From Flavipsychrobacter stenotrophus (lineage in GTDB: Bacteria; Bacteroidota; Bacteroidia; Chitinophagales; Chitinophagaceae): 23,824 bases of DNA. The notes beneath the pieces were generated by a model, which was not told the origin of the DNA, did no database searches, and saw only the letters and a list, made by a program, of their open reading frames with translations. The stretch lies in NCBI GenBank assembly GCA_947371715.1, contig CANBQQ010000007.1, positions 1 through 23,824 of the forward strand, read 5' to 3'. This document shows, one piece after another, positions 1 through 7,929 of this stretch (positions are counted from its first letter, which is position 1; every line of letters begins with the position of its first letter). Made by a program: the position numbers and the translations under genes.

Positions 1-1242
1 CGGGAACGTGGCATCATAGCACTTAAAAATATCGCCATATGCCTTCGTATAGCGCTCTACCAGTTCAAAAAAATCAGGAGCATCGCTGTTGTTGTTCAAC
101 AGTATGATCTCGTAATTTTTATATTCTGTAAGGTCAATAATAGAACTTAGTGCCTTGTCGAGAAGTGCTGCATGATTCTTAGTAGGAATGATGATGCTGA
201 CCTTCCCAGGCTTCGTTAACTCGTATTTTATTTTGTATCCACCGGGTGTATCGGTAATATCTTCGGCCAGCCCAGGGGTGTTGCGTCTTGCCAAGGCATC
301 ATTTAATGCATTACGAGCGGCCACATAGGCATATGGTTTAGCATCGCCCGATGGGGCTGCAACAGACAGTGCATGGATACGCCAGTGGTAGAGTACTTTA
401 GGTATGTGCCCGATATGGGTGGTCAATTCTGTAGCGCGGAGGAGCAGATCGTAATCCTGGCTGCCTTCATAACCAATACGAAATCCTCCTACTTTGTCTA
501 CAAGTTTCTTAGTCATTACAATGACATGACCCATATAGTTACGGGAAAGCAGATTATCGGGTGCCCAGTTGGGTTTGAAATGTGGTGAACTGTAAACGCC
601 ATGATCGTCTATCTTATCCTCGTCAGAATAGATAATTTCATCCTCTGGGTTTTGGTTGATGTGCTTAACAAATTCGAAAAGGCAGTTAGGTGTAAGAAGA
701 TCATCGTGATCCATAAAGACTATATAATCACCTGTAGCTAATTCCAAAGCAGAATTTGAATTGGCTGAAATATGGCCATTTTGTTTGCGTAGAGTAACCT
801 TTATTCGACTGTCTTTTTCGGCATATTCATTTAAAACCTGCTGAATTTCAGGGTTTGGAGAATTGTCATCTGAGAGACAAAGTTCCCATTTAGCATATAA
901 TTGTCCTTTTACAGATTCGATTGCTTCCCGCAGATATTTTATAGATGGATTATAAACAGGTACTACGATGCTGAAAACGGGTTGATAGGAAAGCAGATCA
1001 ATGCCTGACTTATATTGTCCTTGAAGTATGTTGATGTTAATTCGGTCCTTTATCCATTGATTGTAAGCGCGCTCGGTTTGCTTTTCACTGCTGAGCAGTA
1101 CTTTTCTCAACTTTTCCACTACCAGTTTCATTCCCGGTTTGGTAAGTGCGAATTTTATAAAATTTAATATATTTTGAGACTTAGTATTTTCAGGTGTGCC
1201 AATTTTGTTGATGAAATTTATAAAGCGTCTGGTTAATCTCAC
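1..1242 (-). CDS. Family 2 glycosyltransferase with two GT-A domains, 3' end cut by window
   Basis: This is a cytoplasmic glycosyltransferase expected to add sugars to the exported glycan. The visible 414 codons read through the window start without a stop. After an N-terminal region of about 85 residues comes a first GT-A domain (from FSIVVPVYN, about residue 90) with the DXD-type motif MDHDD near 177-181, then YSDEDKID, EGSQDYDLLLRATE and PKVLYHWRIH. A second GT-A domain starts near residue 345 with VSIIIPTKN and is truncated. This layout is that of RfbC-like O-antigen transferases. The start is uncertain. I use GTG at 1242, preceded by AGGG at a good distance; the first in-frame ATG is at 1131 and would remove a 37-residue segment that looks like protein. 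The gene begins 28 bases after the ABC ATPase stop and is probably cotranscribed with it. Donor and acceptor cannot be read from sequence. Confidence 0.88.
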   Translation of the reverse strand, partial: MRLTRRFINFINKIGTPENTKSQNILNFIKFALTKPGMKLVVEKLRKVLLSSEKQTERAYNQWIKDRININILQGQYKSGIDLLSYQPVFSIVVPVYNPSIKYLREAIESVKGQLYAKWELCLSDDNSPNPEIQQVLNEYAEKDSRIKVTLRKQNGHISANSNSALELATGDYIVFMDHDDLLTPNCLFEFVKHINQNPEDEIIYSDEDKIDDHGVYSSPHFKPNWAPDNLLSRNYMGHVIVMTKKLVDKVGGFRIGYEGSQDYDLLLRATELTTHIGHIPKVLYHWRIHALSVAAPSGDAKPYAYVAARNALNDALARRNTPGLAEDITDTPGGYKIKYELTKPGKVSIIIPTKNHAALLDKALSSIIDLTEYKNYEIILLNNNSDAPDFFELVERYTKAYGDIFKCYDATFP

Positions 1243-1270
1243 TTTTTCCCTGATTTTGGGCGAAGATAGG

Positions 1271-1999
1271 CTAAAAAAGGCTTTTGTACTGCTCGCAGAT
1301 GATCTTCGCCTCTCCCCGGTGGCTGATAACACCGTTTTCCAGCAGTATGGCTGTGTCGCAGATTTTTACCACATCATCGGGGAAGTGAGAAACAAATAAA
1401 ATTGTTTTTCCTTCGGCCTTAACCTGGTATATTTTCTCCATACACTTGACCTGGAAGCCCTGATCGCCTACAGCGAGTATTTCATCTATAATAAGAATGT
1501 CGGAGTCATTGGCTACAGAGATGGAGAATGCCAGACGAGCCAACATTCCGGAGGAATACCTTTTGGTAGGCATGCGCAAAACCTCATCGCTCAATTCAGA
1601 AAATTCTACAATGCTTTGAATGGCGTTAGTGTCTTTTCTTGATTTGCCATATAAGGACAGCAAAAGGTTCATGTTCTCATACCCGCTCAATTCCAGTTCC
1701 AGACCAGCACCGATGGCCAATATAGGGGCGAATGTGCCGTTGATAGTCATTGTGCCTTCCTGTGGTTTGATCAGTCCGGCGATGGTGCGGAGCAATGTAC
1801 TTTTACCAGATCCGTTACGGCCAAGTATGCCCATACATTCCCCTCTCTTTACGTTGAAGGAGATGTTTTTGAGTATAGTTTTATTTGTAAAAGGATTTTT
1901 ACGATGCGAGACAAGGTCTTTAATAGAGTGAACACCCATATTATTCTGCCAGAAGCTAACAGTAACATTATCGAATGATATGAGATTCTCTGTATTCAT
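1271..1999 (-). CDS. Polysaccharide ABC exporter ATPase (Wzt/KpsT-like, short form)
   Basis: This is the nucleotide-binding subunit that powers export of a lipid-linked polysaccharide across the inner membrane with the adjacent permease. About 242 residues contain the full set of ABC motifs: Walker A GRNGSGKST near 60-68, the glycan-exporter-type segment AIGAGLELELSGYENM, signature YSSGMLARLAFS near 148-159, Walker B DILIIDEILAVGD near 166-178, and the H-loop histidine in FVSHF. The protein ends soon after the ATPase core, so it lacks the C-terminal carbohydrate-binding domain that long Wzt proteins use to recognise a capped O-antigen chain. The ATG start lies 6 bases after the permease stop, indicating one operon. 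The family is clear; the exported glycan is not. Confidence 0.93.
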   Translation of the reverse strand: MNTENLISFDNVTVSFWQNNMGVHSIKDLVSHRKNPFTNKTILKNISFNVKRGECMGILGRNGSGKSTLLRTIAGLIKPQEGTMTINGTFAPILAIGAGLELELSGYENMNLLLSLYGKSRKDTNAIQSIVEFSELSDEVLRMPTKRYSSGMLARLAFSISVANDSDILIIDEILAVGDQGFQVKCMEKIYQVKAEGKTILFVSHFPDDVVKICDTAILLENGVISHRGEAKIICEQYKSLF

Positions 2000-2005
2000 G
2001 TGTTG

Positions 2006-2752
2006 TTATATAGCGGAAATAAACTGGTTCTTTAATTTATTAAAAATGAAGTAGCCAAATACAAAGCTAACTGATGCTATCAATGCGCAATGCATCCATA
2101 GTGCCAAAGAAGGCAGGTCGGGTGAATAAATAAGGCCACGTGCCAGCTTTATGAAATAGTAGATAGGGTTGAATTTAACCACAAATGCATAGTGGTTGGT
2201 AATAATACTTTCGGGGTAGGCGATAGGAGTGAGGTAAAAAAGGGCGGGCTGCATGGTAGTCCACAGAATACCAATATCTCTGAAGAAAACATTTAGTGAG
2301 CATAGGATAAGGGTAATGCCCAATGTAAAGAAACTAAACAGGAAGGCAGCAGGTATAACTAATAGTAATTTCCAGGAGTAGACCATACCAAACCAATGCA
2401 TGACAATAGAGAATACCACCAGTGTAAGCATCAGGTTGAACAACTCACTCAAAGTTTCAGATAAGGGGAAAAATAATACAGGGATATTCAAGGACTTAAT
2501 AATGCCGGCTGAACTAATAATACTGGCAATAGACTGATTGGTAACATTGGCAAAGTAGAACCAAAATACCAATCCCGAAGTTGCATACAATACAAAATTA
2601 TCGATATTGGAAACCTGGCTGAACACAACTATGAGTATGAGCAGGTAAAGCAAAGGCTTGAAGAAACCCCAGAAAAACCCAACGAGCGAATTTTTGTACC
2701 TTAAAATAACATTACGCTTACTTAATGCGTATATGCGTGTTATATTTTGCAC
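2006..2752 (-). CDS. Polysaccharide ABC exporter permease (Wzm/ABC-2 type)
   Basis: This is the membrane subunit of the polysaccharide exporter, expected to form the channel with the ATPase encoded immediately downstream. Its 248 residues contain about six hydrophobic segments. The N-terminal RYKNSLVGFFWGFFKPLLYL is characteristic of Wzm/TagG/KpsM permeases, and the C-terminal NPIYYFIKLARGLIYSP is the usual region before the last membrane span. The start is GTG at 2752: reading upstream in frame, a TAA stop is met eight codons earlier with no ATG between, so GTG is the only plausible start codon. The gene is first in a leftward unit (permease, ATPase, glycosyltransferase) and is divergent from the GT4 gene at 2810, with only 57 bases between the two starts. 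Confidence 0.92.
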   Translation of the reverse strand: MQNITRIYALSKRNVILRYKNSLVGFFWGFFKPLLYLLILIVVFSQVSNIDNFVLYATSGLVFWFYFANVTNQSIASIISSAGIIKSLNIPVLFFPLSETLSELFNLMLTLVVFSIVMHWFGMVYSWKLLLVIPAAFLFSFFTLGITLILCSLNVFFRDIGILWTTMQPALFYLTPIAYPESIITNHYAFVVKFNPIYYFIKLARGLIYSPDLPSLALWMHCALIASVSFVFGYFIFNKLKNQFISAI

Positions 2753-2809
2753 GTTGAGTATTTTGTTGATATTTTACACCCGATATTAAATGTCGGTTGA
2801 TAAAATTAA

Positions 2810-3883
2810 ATGAAATTATTTATAAACGCACGCTTCCTTACACAACCAATTTCGGGGGTGCAAAGGTATGCAATAGAATGTAGCAGACAAATAAAAGAAT
2901 TATACCCTGAGTCGGTATTTGTAACGCCACATGATATTATTAATAAGGAAGTTGCAGATGAATTGGGAGCTGTAGTAGTTGGTACACGGACAGGACATAA
3001 GTGGGAGCAACTGGATCTTCCACTGTATATGTGGAAACAGAAGAGTCAGCCACTCATTAACCTGGCCAATACAGCACCGGTATTATATGCCAATAATTAT
3101 GTAGTGATACATGATCTGGCATTTTTTCATCATCCTGAATGGAACAGTAAGCGTTTTTCGACTTGGTATAATATATTGATACCTCGTATAGCTATGAACA
3201 GCAGGCACGTCTTTACTGTGAGCGATACAATAAAGAACGAATTGATCGAGCATTATAAATTGCCGGCGGCAAAAATATCCGTAACATATAATGGTTTGTC
3301 GGGCATTTTTCTAAATGAGAATGGCGCATTCGATGCGCATAAAGAAAAAATAATATTATCCGTTGGCACCTTTAATATGCGGAAGAACCAGGATAAACTG
3401 ATAAAGGGTTTTCTGGAGAGTGAAGTAAGTAAGGAATATAAGTTGGTGCTGATAGGTGATAAAAACAAAGTGTTTGCCGATGTGGGCCTGAATGAACAAA
3501 ATCTGAAAAGCAACAGCATCAAAGTATTTAGTAACGTTTCTGATACAGATCTTGTTGAGTTTTATAGAAAGGCAGAAGTGATAGTTTCGCTATCTGAATA
3601 CGAGGGATTTGGCATACCGATACTTGAGGGCTTGAAGTTTGGATGTAAAGTGTTGTGTTCGGATATACCGGTGTACAGGGAGTTGTTTGCTGAACAGGCT
3701 GTTTTCTGCAACCAGAAAGATATAAATGAGATAGCGGTGAAGCTAAATGAGGTGGTGGGGAAGCCGAGGTTGTTTGATGAGGAAAGTGTTGAAAAGCTGT
3801 TGGAGCAATATAATTACAAGCGGGCAGCTGAAGTTATTGTTTCTAGAGCGAATGCAGTTTCACGCAAAGGGAGCAAGTCGTAA
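2810..3883 (+). CDS. GT4-family glycosyltransferase
   Basis: This is a cytoplasmic GT-B glycosyltransferase of family 4 with 357 residues, a normal length for the family. The N-terminal MKLFINARFLTQPISGVQRY has the glycine-containing loop of WbpY/WbaZ-type mannosyl- or rhamnosyltransferases. The C-terminal nucleotide-sugar domain has GTFNMRKNQDKLIKGF and the diagnostic E-x7-E motif at E265 and E273 (EGFGIPILE), followed by GCKVLCSDIPVYREL. ATG is preceded by an AT-rich leader without a clear Shine-Dalgarno, as is usual in this phylum. It heads the rightward half of the polysaccharide locus. The sugar transferred is unknown; mannose or a 6-deoxyhexose is a guess from relatives. Confidence 0.92.
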   Translation: MKLFINARFLTQPISGVQRYAIECSRQIKELYPESVFVTPHDIINKEVADELGAVVVGTRTGHKWEQLDLPLYMWKQKSQPLINLANTAPVLYANNYVVIHDLAFFHHPEWNSKRFSTWYNILIPRIAMNSRHVFTVSDTIKNELIEHYKLPAAKISVTYNGLSGIFLNENGAFDAHKEKIILSVGTFNMRKNQDKLIKGFLESEVSKEYKLVLIGDKNKVFADVGLNEQNLKSNSIKVFSNVSDTDLVEFYRKAEVIVSLSEYEGFGIPILEGLKFGCKVLCSDIPVYRELFAEQAVFCNQKDINEIAVKLNEVVGKPRLFDEESVEKLLEQYNYKRAAEVIVSRANAVSRKGSKS

Positions 3884-3953
3884 AAATCTCAAAGAGAACC
3901 GACCTCATGGCCGACGGTCAGAGACGGACAGAAGGCGGTAATGGGAATTATGC

Positions 3954-3983
3954 TTTGCGTTCTTAAAATAAACAAGACCTTTG
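3954..3983 (+). promoter_or_regulatory. Candidate Bacteroidota promoter for the second GT4 gene
   Basis: TTTG at 3954-3957 is followed after 18 bases by GACCTTTG at 3976-3983, one mismatch from the TAnnTTTG consensus. It lies about 50 bases before the ATG at 4036. The 152-base gap between the two GT4 genes would allow an internal promoter. Confidence 0.35.
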
Positions 3984-4035
3984 CGTTGCTTTTTGTGACC
4001 CGAAGTAAGCCGTGAGAGACTGAAACAAAACAAAA

Positions 4036-5160
4036 ATGAAGATAGCATTTGTACATGATTGGTTCAAGGCAAATGGCGGAGCTGAAAAAGTGGCCGGTGA
4101 GATACTTGATGTGTATGAAGGTGAGGATGTGACGGTGTACACACTGTTTAATAAATTCAATGAATCGGATCGGAAGGAAATACTCAAAGATCATGTGGTG
4201 AAAACCTCGTTGATGCAGTATATCCCTTTTGTGTCGAAGATATATCGGTATATGTTGCCGGTAATGCCCTGGCTGATGAAGCAGTTCAGGTTGAAGAATT
4301 ATGATCTGGTCTTATCAACAAGTCATGCTGTAGCCAAGGGAATTGGTGCTGATCCTGCTATTTTAAATATATGCTACTGTCATTCGCCCATGCGTTATGT
4401 GTGGGATATGTACGATGATTACGTGGCCCACCATGCAGTCGGCAAGTTCTTTTTATACAAGTGGTTCATACATTATATAAGAAAGTGGGACCTGAAAACG
4501 GCGGGGAATGTACATTACTTCATAGCCAATTCTGAGCATGTAAGAAGAAGGATAATGGCTAGTTACAACAGGGATGCAAAGGTCATTTATCCGCCTGTAA
4601 GAACTAATAAGTTTGCTTTGTATGAGGGTGAGCGTAAAGACTACTACTTGTGTCTCGGCAGATTTGTACCTTATAAGAAGATAGACATGATAGTGCGCGC
4701 TTTTCAGCAGATGCCGGACAAGAAGCTGGTGCTGATAGGGGAGGGGTATGGCACAAAGCAATTTACTGAGATACTGGAGCATTCTAAAAATATAGAGTGG
4801 CTTGGCTATAGGAAAGACGAAGAGATGATCAGGTACATACAGGAGGCTAAGGCTTGCTTGTTTGCAGCCAAGGAAGATTTCGGTATACTATGTGTAGAGG
4901 TTCAATCGTGCGGAACGCCGGTGATCGCATTGGATTACGGGGGCTATACAGAGACTGTAAACGATGGGGTAAGTGGCTATTTGTTTCCTGAGCAGGACGA
5001 AGAAAGCCTGATAGCAGCTGTGAATAAATTTGAACAAAATCCGCTTATCGATCACAAAGCGATTAGGGAGAATTCGCTTCGTTTTTCTGATGAACGTTTC
5101 AGGCAGGAATTGAAGAAGTATGTAGGTGAATGTTATAAAACGTTTTATGGGCGGAAATAA
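4036..5160 (+). CDS. GT4-family glycosyltransferase (WbaZ-like)
   Basis: This is a second cytoplasmic GT-B family 4 transferase, 374 residues. The opening MKIAFVHDWFKANGGAEKV carries the GGAEKV loop of GT4 enzymes. CHSPMRYVWDMYDDYV near 115-130 is characteristic of the WbaZ/mannosyltransferase subgroup. The C-terminal donor domain has YLCLGRFVPYKKIDMIVRAF, then E280-x7-E288 (EDFGILCVE) and CGTPVIALDYGGYTETV. It overlaps the following membrane protein gene by 14 bases (35 if the upstream GTG start is used), so the two are probably translationally coupled. A mannosyltransferase role is inferred from family resemblance only. Confidence 0.93.
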   Translation: MKIAFVHDWFKANGGAEKVAGEILDVYEGEDVTVYTLFNKFNESDRKEILKDHVVKTSLMQYIPFVSKIYRYMLPVMPWLMKQFRLKNYDLVLSTSHAVAKGIGADPAILNICYCHSPMRYVWDMYDDYVAHHAVGKFFLYKWFIHYIRKWDLKTAGNVHYFIANSEHVRRRIMASYNRDAKVIYPPVRTNKFALYEGERKDYYLCLGRFVPYKKIDMIVRAFQQMPDKKLVLIGEGYGTKQFTEILEHSKNIEWLGYRKDEEMIRYIQEAKACLFAAKEDFGILCVEVQSCGTPVIALDYGGYTETVNDGVSGYLFPEQDEESLIAAVNKFEQNPLIDHKAIRENSLRFSDERFRQELKKYVGECYKTFYGRK

Positions 5161-6364
5161 GGCAGTTATAGACAAGTATGCTGCAAGGGTGCTGATGCTC
5201 TCCTTTTTTCTGCCTATGCAGGTGCAGGTGATTGCACTATTTGTATCATCGGCGTGGTTTATTTTCAGAACGTACCAGGACAGGGAAAAGACTCCAACAG
5301 GGAATTTTATATCGGCTTTGGGTTTAGGTGCCTTATACATATTATATCTTGTTGCAGTGCCATTTACACCTGCCAGTTATCGGCATGTAACCCAGACACT
5401 ATGTGAGTACAAACTTTCTTACATCCTTTTGCCTCTTGTTTATGCTTCAATATCTCCGCAAAAAATAAGGGCGATAATTGGTGAATTAGCGTGGTTCGTC
5501 TATTTTTTAGTAGGAATCTGCGTTATAGCTAACGGTTGGTTTGTAGCAAAATATGCACTTGCGCCGGGTGGATTTCATGGTGTGAACCACGTCACTTATC
5601 GTATTTTCTTTGAAGACCTAACAGGCATTCACCCTACCTATATAAGCATGTACCTGGTTTTGGCAATAGGTATTTTGCTGCTGAGGGCAGATAATATGAA
5701 CAGGACATTAAAGTATTCCCTGTTTTATATACAGTTGGCATTTTTGTTGCCGCTACTTGCAAAATCGCCATTAATAGCCCTGGCGCTGATGTTCATTCAC
5801 ACTGCATGGCTAAGAAGACGGCGGCTGGGGCAATATAAATGGTTGTTTGTTGGTGTAGCTGCGTTAATGGTTCTATCCTATGTTTTTGTGCCTTTTGTAA
5901 GCCAGAGGGTGAACGAGATGGCCGGGATGGGTGCCAGCCTAAAGCAGAACGTAACCGACAACTCTATTCATGAGCGGAAAATGATATTGGCCGTAGATCT
6001 GGATATGGTGAAAAGGTACTGTGTAACAGGGTGTGGACCCGGGAGGCTATTGTACCTGCTAAAGCAGAAGTACTTTTTCTATTCCATGTATTATGGTCGT
6101 GATGTTAATGCATTTGACCCCCACAATGAATATTTCTATCATTGGATATCACTTGGAATACCAGGGATAGCTTTATTTCTGCTGGCGCTAGGCATGCATT
6201 TTTTCAGGGCGTTAAAGAATCGCGATAATTTATACATTTACCTATTGCTGGTGTTAGGCATCACCTTCTTTACGGAGAGTGTGTTGGCTACACAGCATGG
6301 ATTACTTTTTTACGCATTTTTTAGTTCAATATTATTTTTTAACAGGGAAAAAATCGCCGGGTAA
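5147..6364 (+). CDS. O-antigen ligase / Wzy-like polymerase family membrane protein
   Basis: This is an inner-membrane protein of about 405 residues with some ten predicted hydrophobic spans, typical of WaaL ligases and Wzy polymerases. Before the last spans lies DPHNEYFYHWISLGIPGI (residues about 324-341), the family hallmark in a periplasmic loop. TGCGPGRL and IHPTYISMYLVLAIG are also typical. I chose ATG at 5147; an in-frame GTG at 5126 would add seven residues. Beside an ABC-type exporter, chain length is normally completed in the cytoplasm, so a ligase role (moving the exported glycan to lipid A core or another acceptor) fits better than a polymerase role. That is inference; sequence alone does not separate the two. 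It ends the polysaccharide locus. Confidence 0.88.
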   Translation: MGGNKAVIDKYAARVLMLSFFLPMQVQVIALFVSSAWFIFRTYQDREKTPTGNFISALGLGALYILYLVAVPFTPASYRHVTQTLCEYKLSYILLPLVYASISPQKIRAIIGELAWFVYFLVGICVIANGWFVAKYALAPGGFHGVNHVTYRIFFEDLTGIHPTYISMYLVLAIGILLLRADNMNRTLKYSLFYIQLAFLLPLLAKSPLIALALMFIHTAWLRRRRLGQYKWLFVGVAALMVLSYVFVPFVSQRVNEMAGMGASLKQNVTDNSIHERKMILAVDLDMVKRYCVTGCGPGRLLYLLKQKYFFYSMYYGRDVNAFDPHNEYFYHWISLGIPGIALFLLALGMHFFRALKNRDNLYIYLLLVLGITFFTESVLATQHGLLFYAFFSSILFFNREKIAG

Positions 6365-6394
6365 GTAATAACATAAAACTTATCTCATATTTTT

Positions 6395-6402
6395 TACCTT
6401 TG
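6395..6402 (+). promoter_or_regulatory. -7 promoter element for dut
   Basis: TACCTTTG followed by C exactly matches the TAnnTTTG consensus, 18 bases before the dut ATG, giving a leader of only about a dozen bases. No convincing -33 TTTG is seen upstream. An in-frame TTG inside this box should not be mistaken for the start codon. Confidence 0.6.
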
Positions 6403-6420
6403 CACGCATTCATAAAAAAC

Positions 6421-6855
6421 ATGGTACAGGTAGCTATAATAAATAAATCTCCGCACGACACACCGGCATATCAAACCGCAGGGTCGAGCGGAATGGACAT
6501 AAAGGCCTGGTTGCCTGAGCCCGTAACCCTGAAGCCAATGGAGCGCAGGCTTATACCGACAGGGCTGTTTATGGCCTTACCTGAGATGTACGAGGCACAG
6601 ATTCGCCCACGTAGCGGATTGGCAATAAAACGAGGACTAAGTTTGGTCAACACACCAGGGACCATAGATAGCGACTACAGGGGAGAGGTAATGGTTCCAT
6701 TGATCAACCTATCTACAGAAGACCAGATAATTAACGACGGTGAACGTATTGCGCAGATGATAGTAGCCCGGTACGAAAAGGTAGAATGGCTGGAAACGGC
6801 ATCGCTTGATGAAACTACGAGAGGTGCAGGAGGATTTGGGCACTCTGGCGTATAA
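6421..6855 (+). CDS. dut: Deoxyuridine 5'-triphosphate nucleotidohydrolase (dUTPase)
   Basis: This enzyme hydrolyses dUTP to dUMP and pyrophosphate, keeping uracil out of DNA and supplying the dTMP precursor. It is a cytoplasmic homotrimer in this family. The 144 residues carry all five trimeric-dUTPase motifs: AGSSGMDIKAW (20-30), RPRSGLAIKRG (62-72), the uracil-binding segment TPGTIDSDYRGEV (78-90) with catalytic D83, GERIAQMIV (107-115), and the glycine-rich C-terminal arm RGAGGFGHSG (134-143) that closes over the phosphates. The start is ATG at 6421. An in-frame TTG at 6400 is rejected because it lies inside the promoter box. A hairpin terminator follows directly. Confidence 0.97.
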   Translation: MVQVAIINKSPHDTPAYQTAGSSGMDIKAWLPEPVTLKPMERRLIPTGLFMALPEMYEAQIRPRSGLAIKRGLSLVNTPGTIDSDYRGEVMVPLINLSTEDQIINDGERIAQMIVARYEKVEWLETASLDETTRGAGGFGHSGV

Positions 6856-6856
6856 T

Positions 6857-6880
6857 GAGCCCTAATATGGCTCGGTTTTT
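6857..6880 (+). terminator. Rho-independent terminator after dut
   Basis: GAGCC (6857-6861) pairs with GGCTC (6869-6873) around a 7-base loop, followed by GG and five T. The stem begins one base after the dut stop codon. It is short, so readthrough into the next gene is possible. Confidence 0.65.
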
Positions 6881-6921
6881 ATTTATTAATTTATTCTTTC
6901 AAAAAATAACTAACATTTCAG

Positions 6922-7929
6922 ATGAATATTATTATCCCAATGGCAGGAATGGGCAAGCGTATGCGCCCGCACACTTTAACTACAGCTAAGCCACTTTTGC
7001 ATGTTGCAGGTAAGCCTATCGTTCAGCGCCTTGTTGAAGATATTTTGGCTACGAGCAATGAAAAGGTAGAAGAAATAGCTTTCATCATAGGCCCTACTTT
7101 TGGAAAGGAAGTAGAAAAGCACCTGGTAGAAGTAGCTGAAGCACTTGGTGCCAAGGGTAAGATATGCTACCAGCATGAAGCTTTGGGAACTGCTCACGCT
7201 ATTCTGTGCGCATCTGATACGCTGGATGGTAATGTATTCATTGCTTTTGCCGACACATTGTTTGATGCGAAATTTAGCATTGACAAGAGCAAGGATGCAA
7301 TAGTATGGACACAGAAGGTAGAAGATCCCAGTGCATTTGGTGTGGTAAAGCTGAATGCCAATAACGAGATCGAAGCATTTGTAGAAAAGCCAAAGGATTT
7401 CGTATCTGATCTTGCTATTATAGGTGTTTACTATTTCCGCGACGGCGCAGGTCTGAAAAAAGAACTGCAACGCCTTATCGATAATAAAATTATGCTGAAA
7501 GGTGAGTATCAGATCACCGATGCTATGGATCACATGCTGCAGAATGGCGTGAAGTTCTATACCGACCAGGTACAGGAGTGGTTGGATTGCGGTAATATGG
7601 CTGCAACGGTGTACACTAATCAGCGTATACTGGAGATAAAGCAAAAGACCGAAAAGTTGACTGCTGCCTCTGCAACAATAGAAAACTCTGTGATCATACA
7701 GCCATGCTTTATTGGCGAGAACGTTGTCGTACGCAACTCTGTTGTTGGCCCTCACGTTTCTTTGGAAAAGGGTGCTGTAATTGAAGATTCACGTGTAGTG
7801 AACAGCATAATAGGCGTAAATACTATTGTTAAAAATGCCAACCTCCACACATCAATGTTGGGAAAAGAGGTAAATTACAGTGAAAAGCCAAGGGAAATGA
7901 GCCTGGGTGATTTCTCAACACAAATATGA
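6922..7929 (+). CDS. Sugar-1-phosphate nucleotidyltransferase with left-handed beta-helix tail
   Basis: This cytoplasmic enzyme activates a sugar-1-phosphate with an NTP to a nucleotide sugar. The 335 residues open with the pyrophosphorylase signature (MAGMGKRMRPHTLTTAKPLL, G9 to K23), followed by the uridylyl/thymidylyl-type core with EALGTAHAIL, FVEKP and EWLDCGNMAATVYTN. From about residue 250 to 320 hydrophobic residues recur every six positions (ENSVIIQPCFIGENVVVRNS and onward), a left-handed beta-helix as in GlmU and long RmlA relatives, but no acetyltransferase active site is evident. Its stop overlaps the next ATG by four bases (ATGA). It could supply the polysaccharide locus upstream; substrate sugar and base are not determinable here. 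Confidence 0.9.
   Translation: MNIIIPMAGMGKRMRPHTLTTAKPLLHVAGKPIVQRLVEDILATSNEKVEEIAFIIGPTFGKEVEKHLVEVAEALGAKGKICYQHEALGTAHAILCASDTLDGNVFIAFADTLFDAKFSIDKSKDAIVWTQKVEDPSAFGVVKLNANNEIEAFVEKPKDFVSDLAIIGVYYFRDGAGLKKELQRLIDNKIMLKGEYQITDAMDHMLQNGVKFYTDQVQEWLDCGNMAATVYTNQRILEIKQKTEKLTAASATIENSVIIQPCFIGENVVVRNSVVGPHVSLEKGAVIEDSRVVNSIIGVNTIVKNANLHTSMLGKEVNYSEKPREMSLGDFSTQI

Noticed and set aside
2776..2797. CCGA...TCGG inverted repeat in the gap between the permease and first GT4 gene
   Set aside because: Only four bases pair across an AT-rich centre; likely chance in a 57-base gap.
6400..6420. In-frame TTG start that would lengthen dut by seven residues
   Set aside because: The TTG is part of the TACCTTTG promoter box; ATG 6421 gives the normal dUTPase N terminus.
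6910..6918. CTAACATTT copy directly before the nucleotidyltransferase ATG
   Set aside because: It ends three bases before the ATG, so it cannot act as an upstream promoter box for this gene; no CGTC follows.
6976..7755. 259-codon open frame on the minus strand inside the nucleotidyltransferase gene
   Set aside because: It is fully antisense to a well-supported gene, is cysteine/tyrosine/isoleucine-rich in a shadow-like way and shows no domain.
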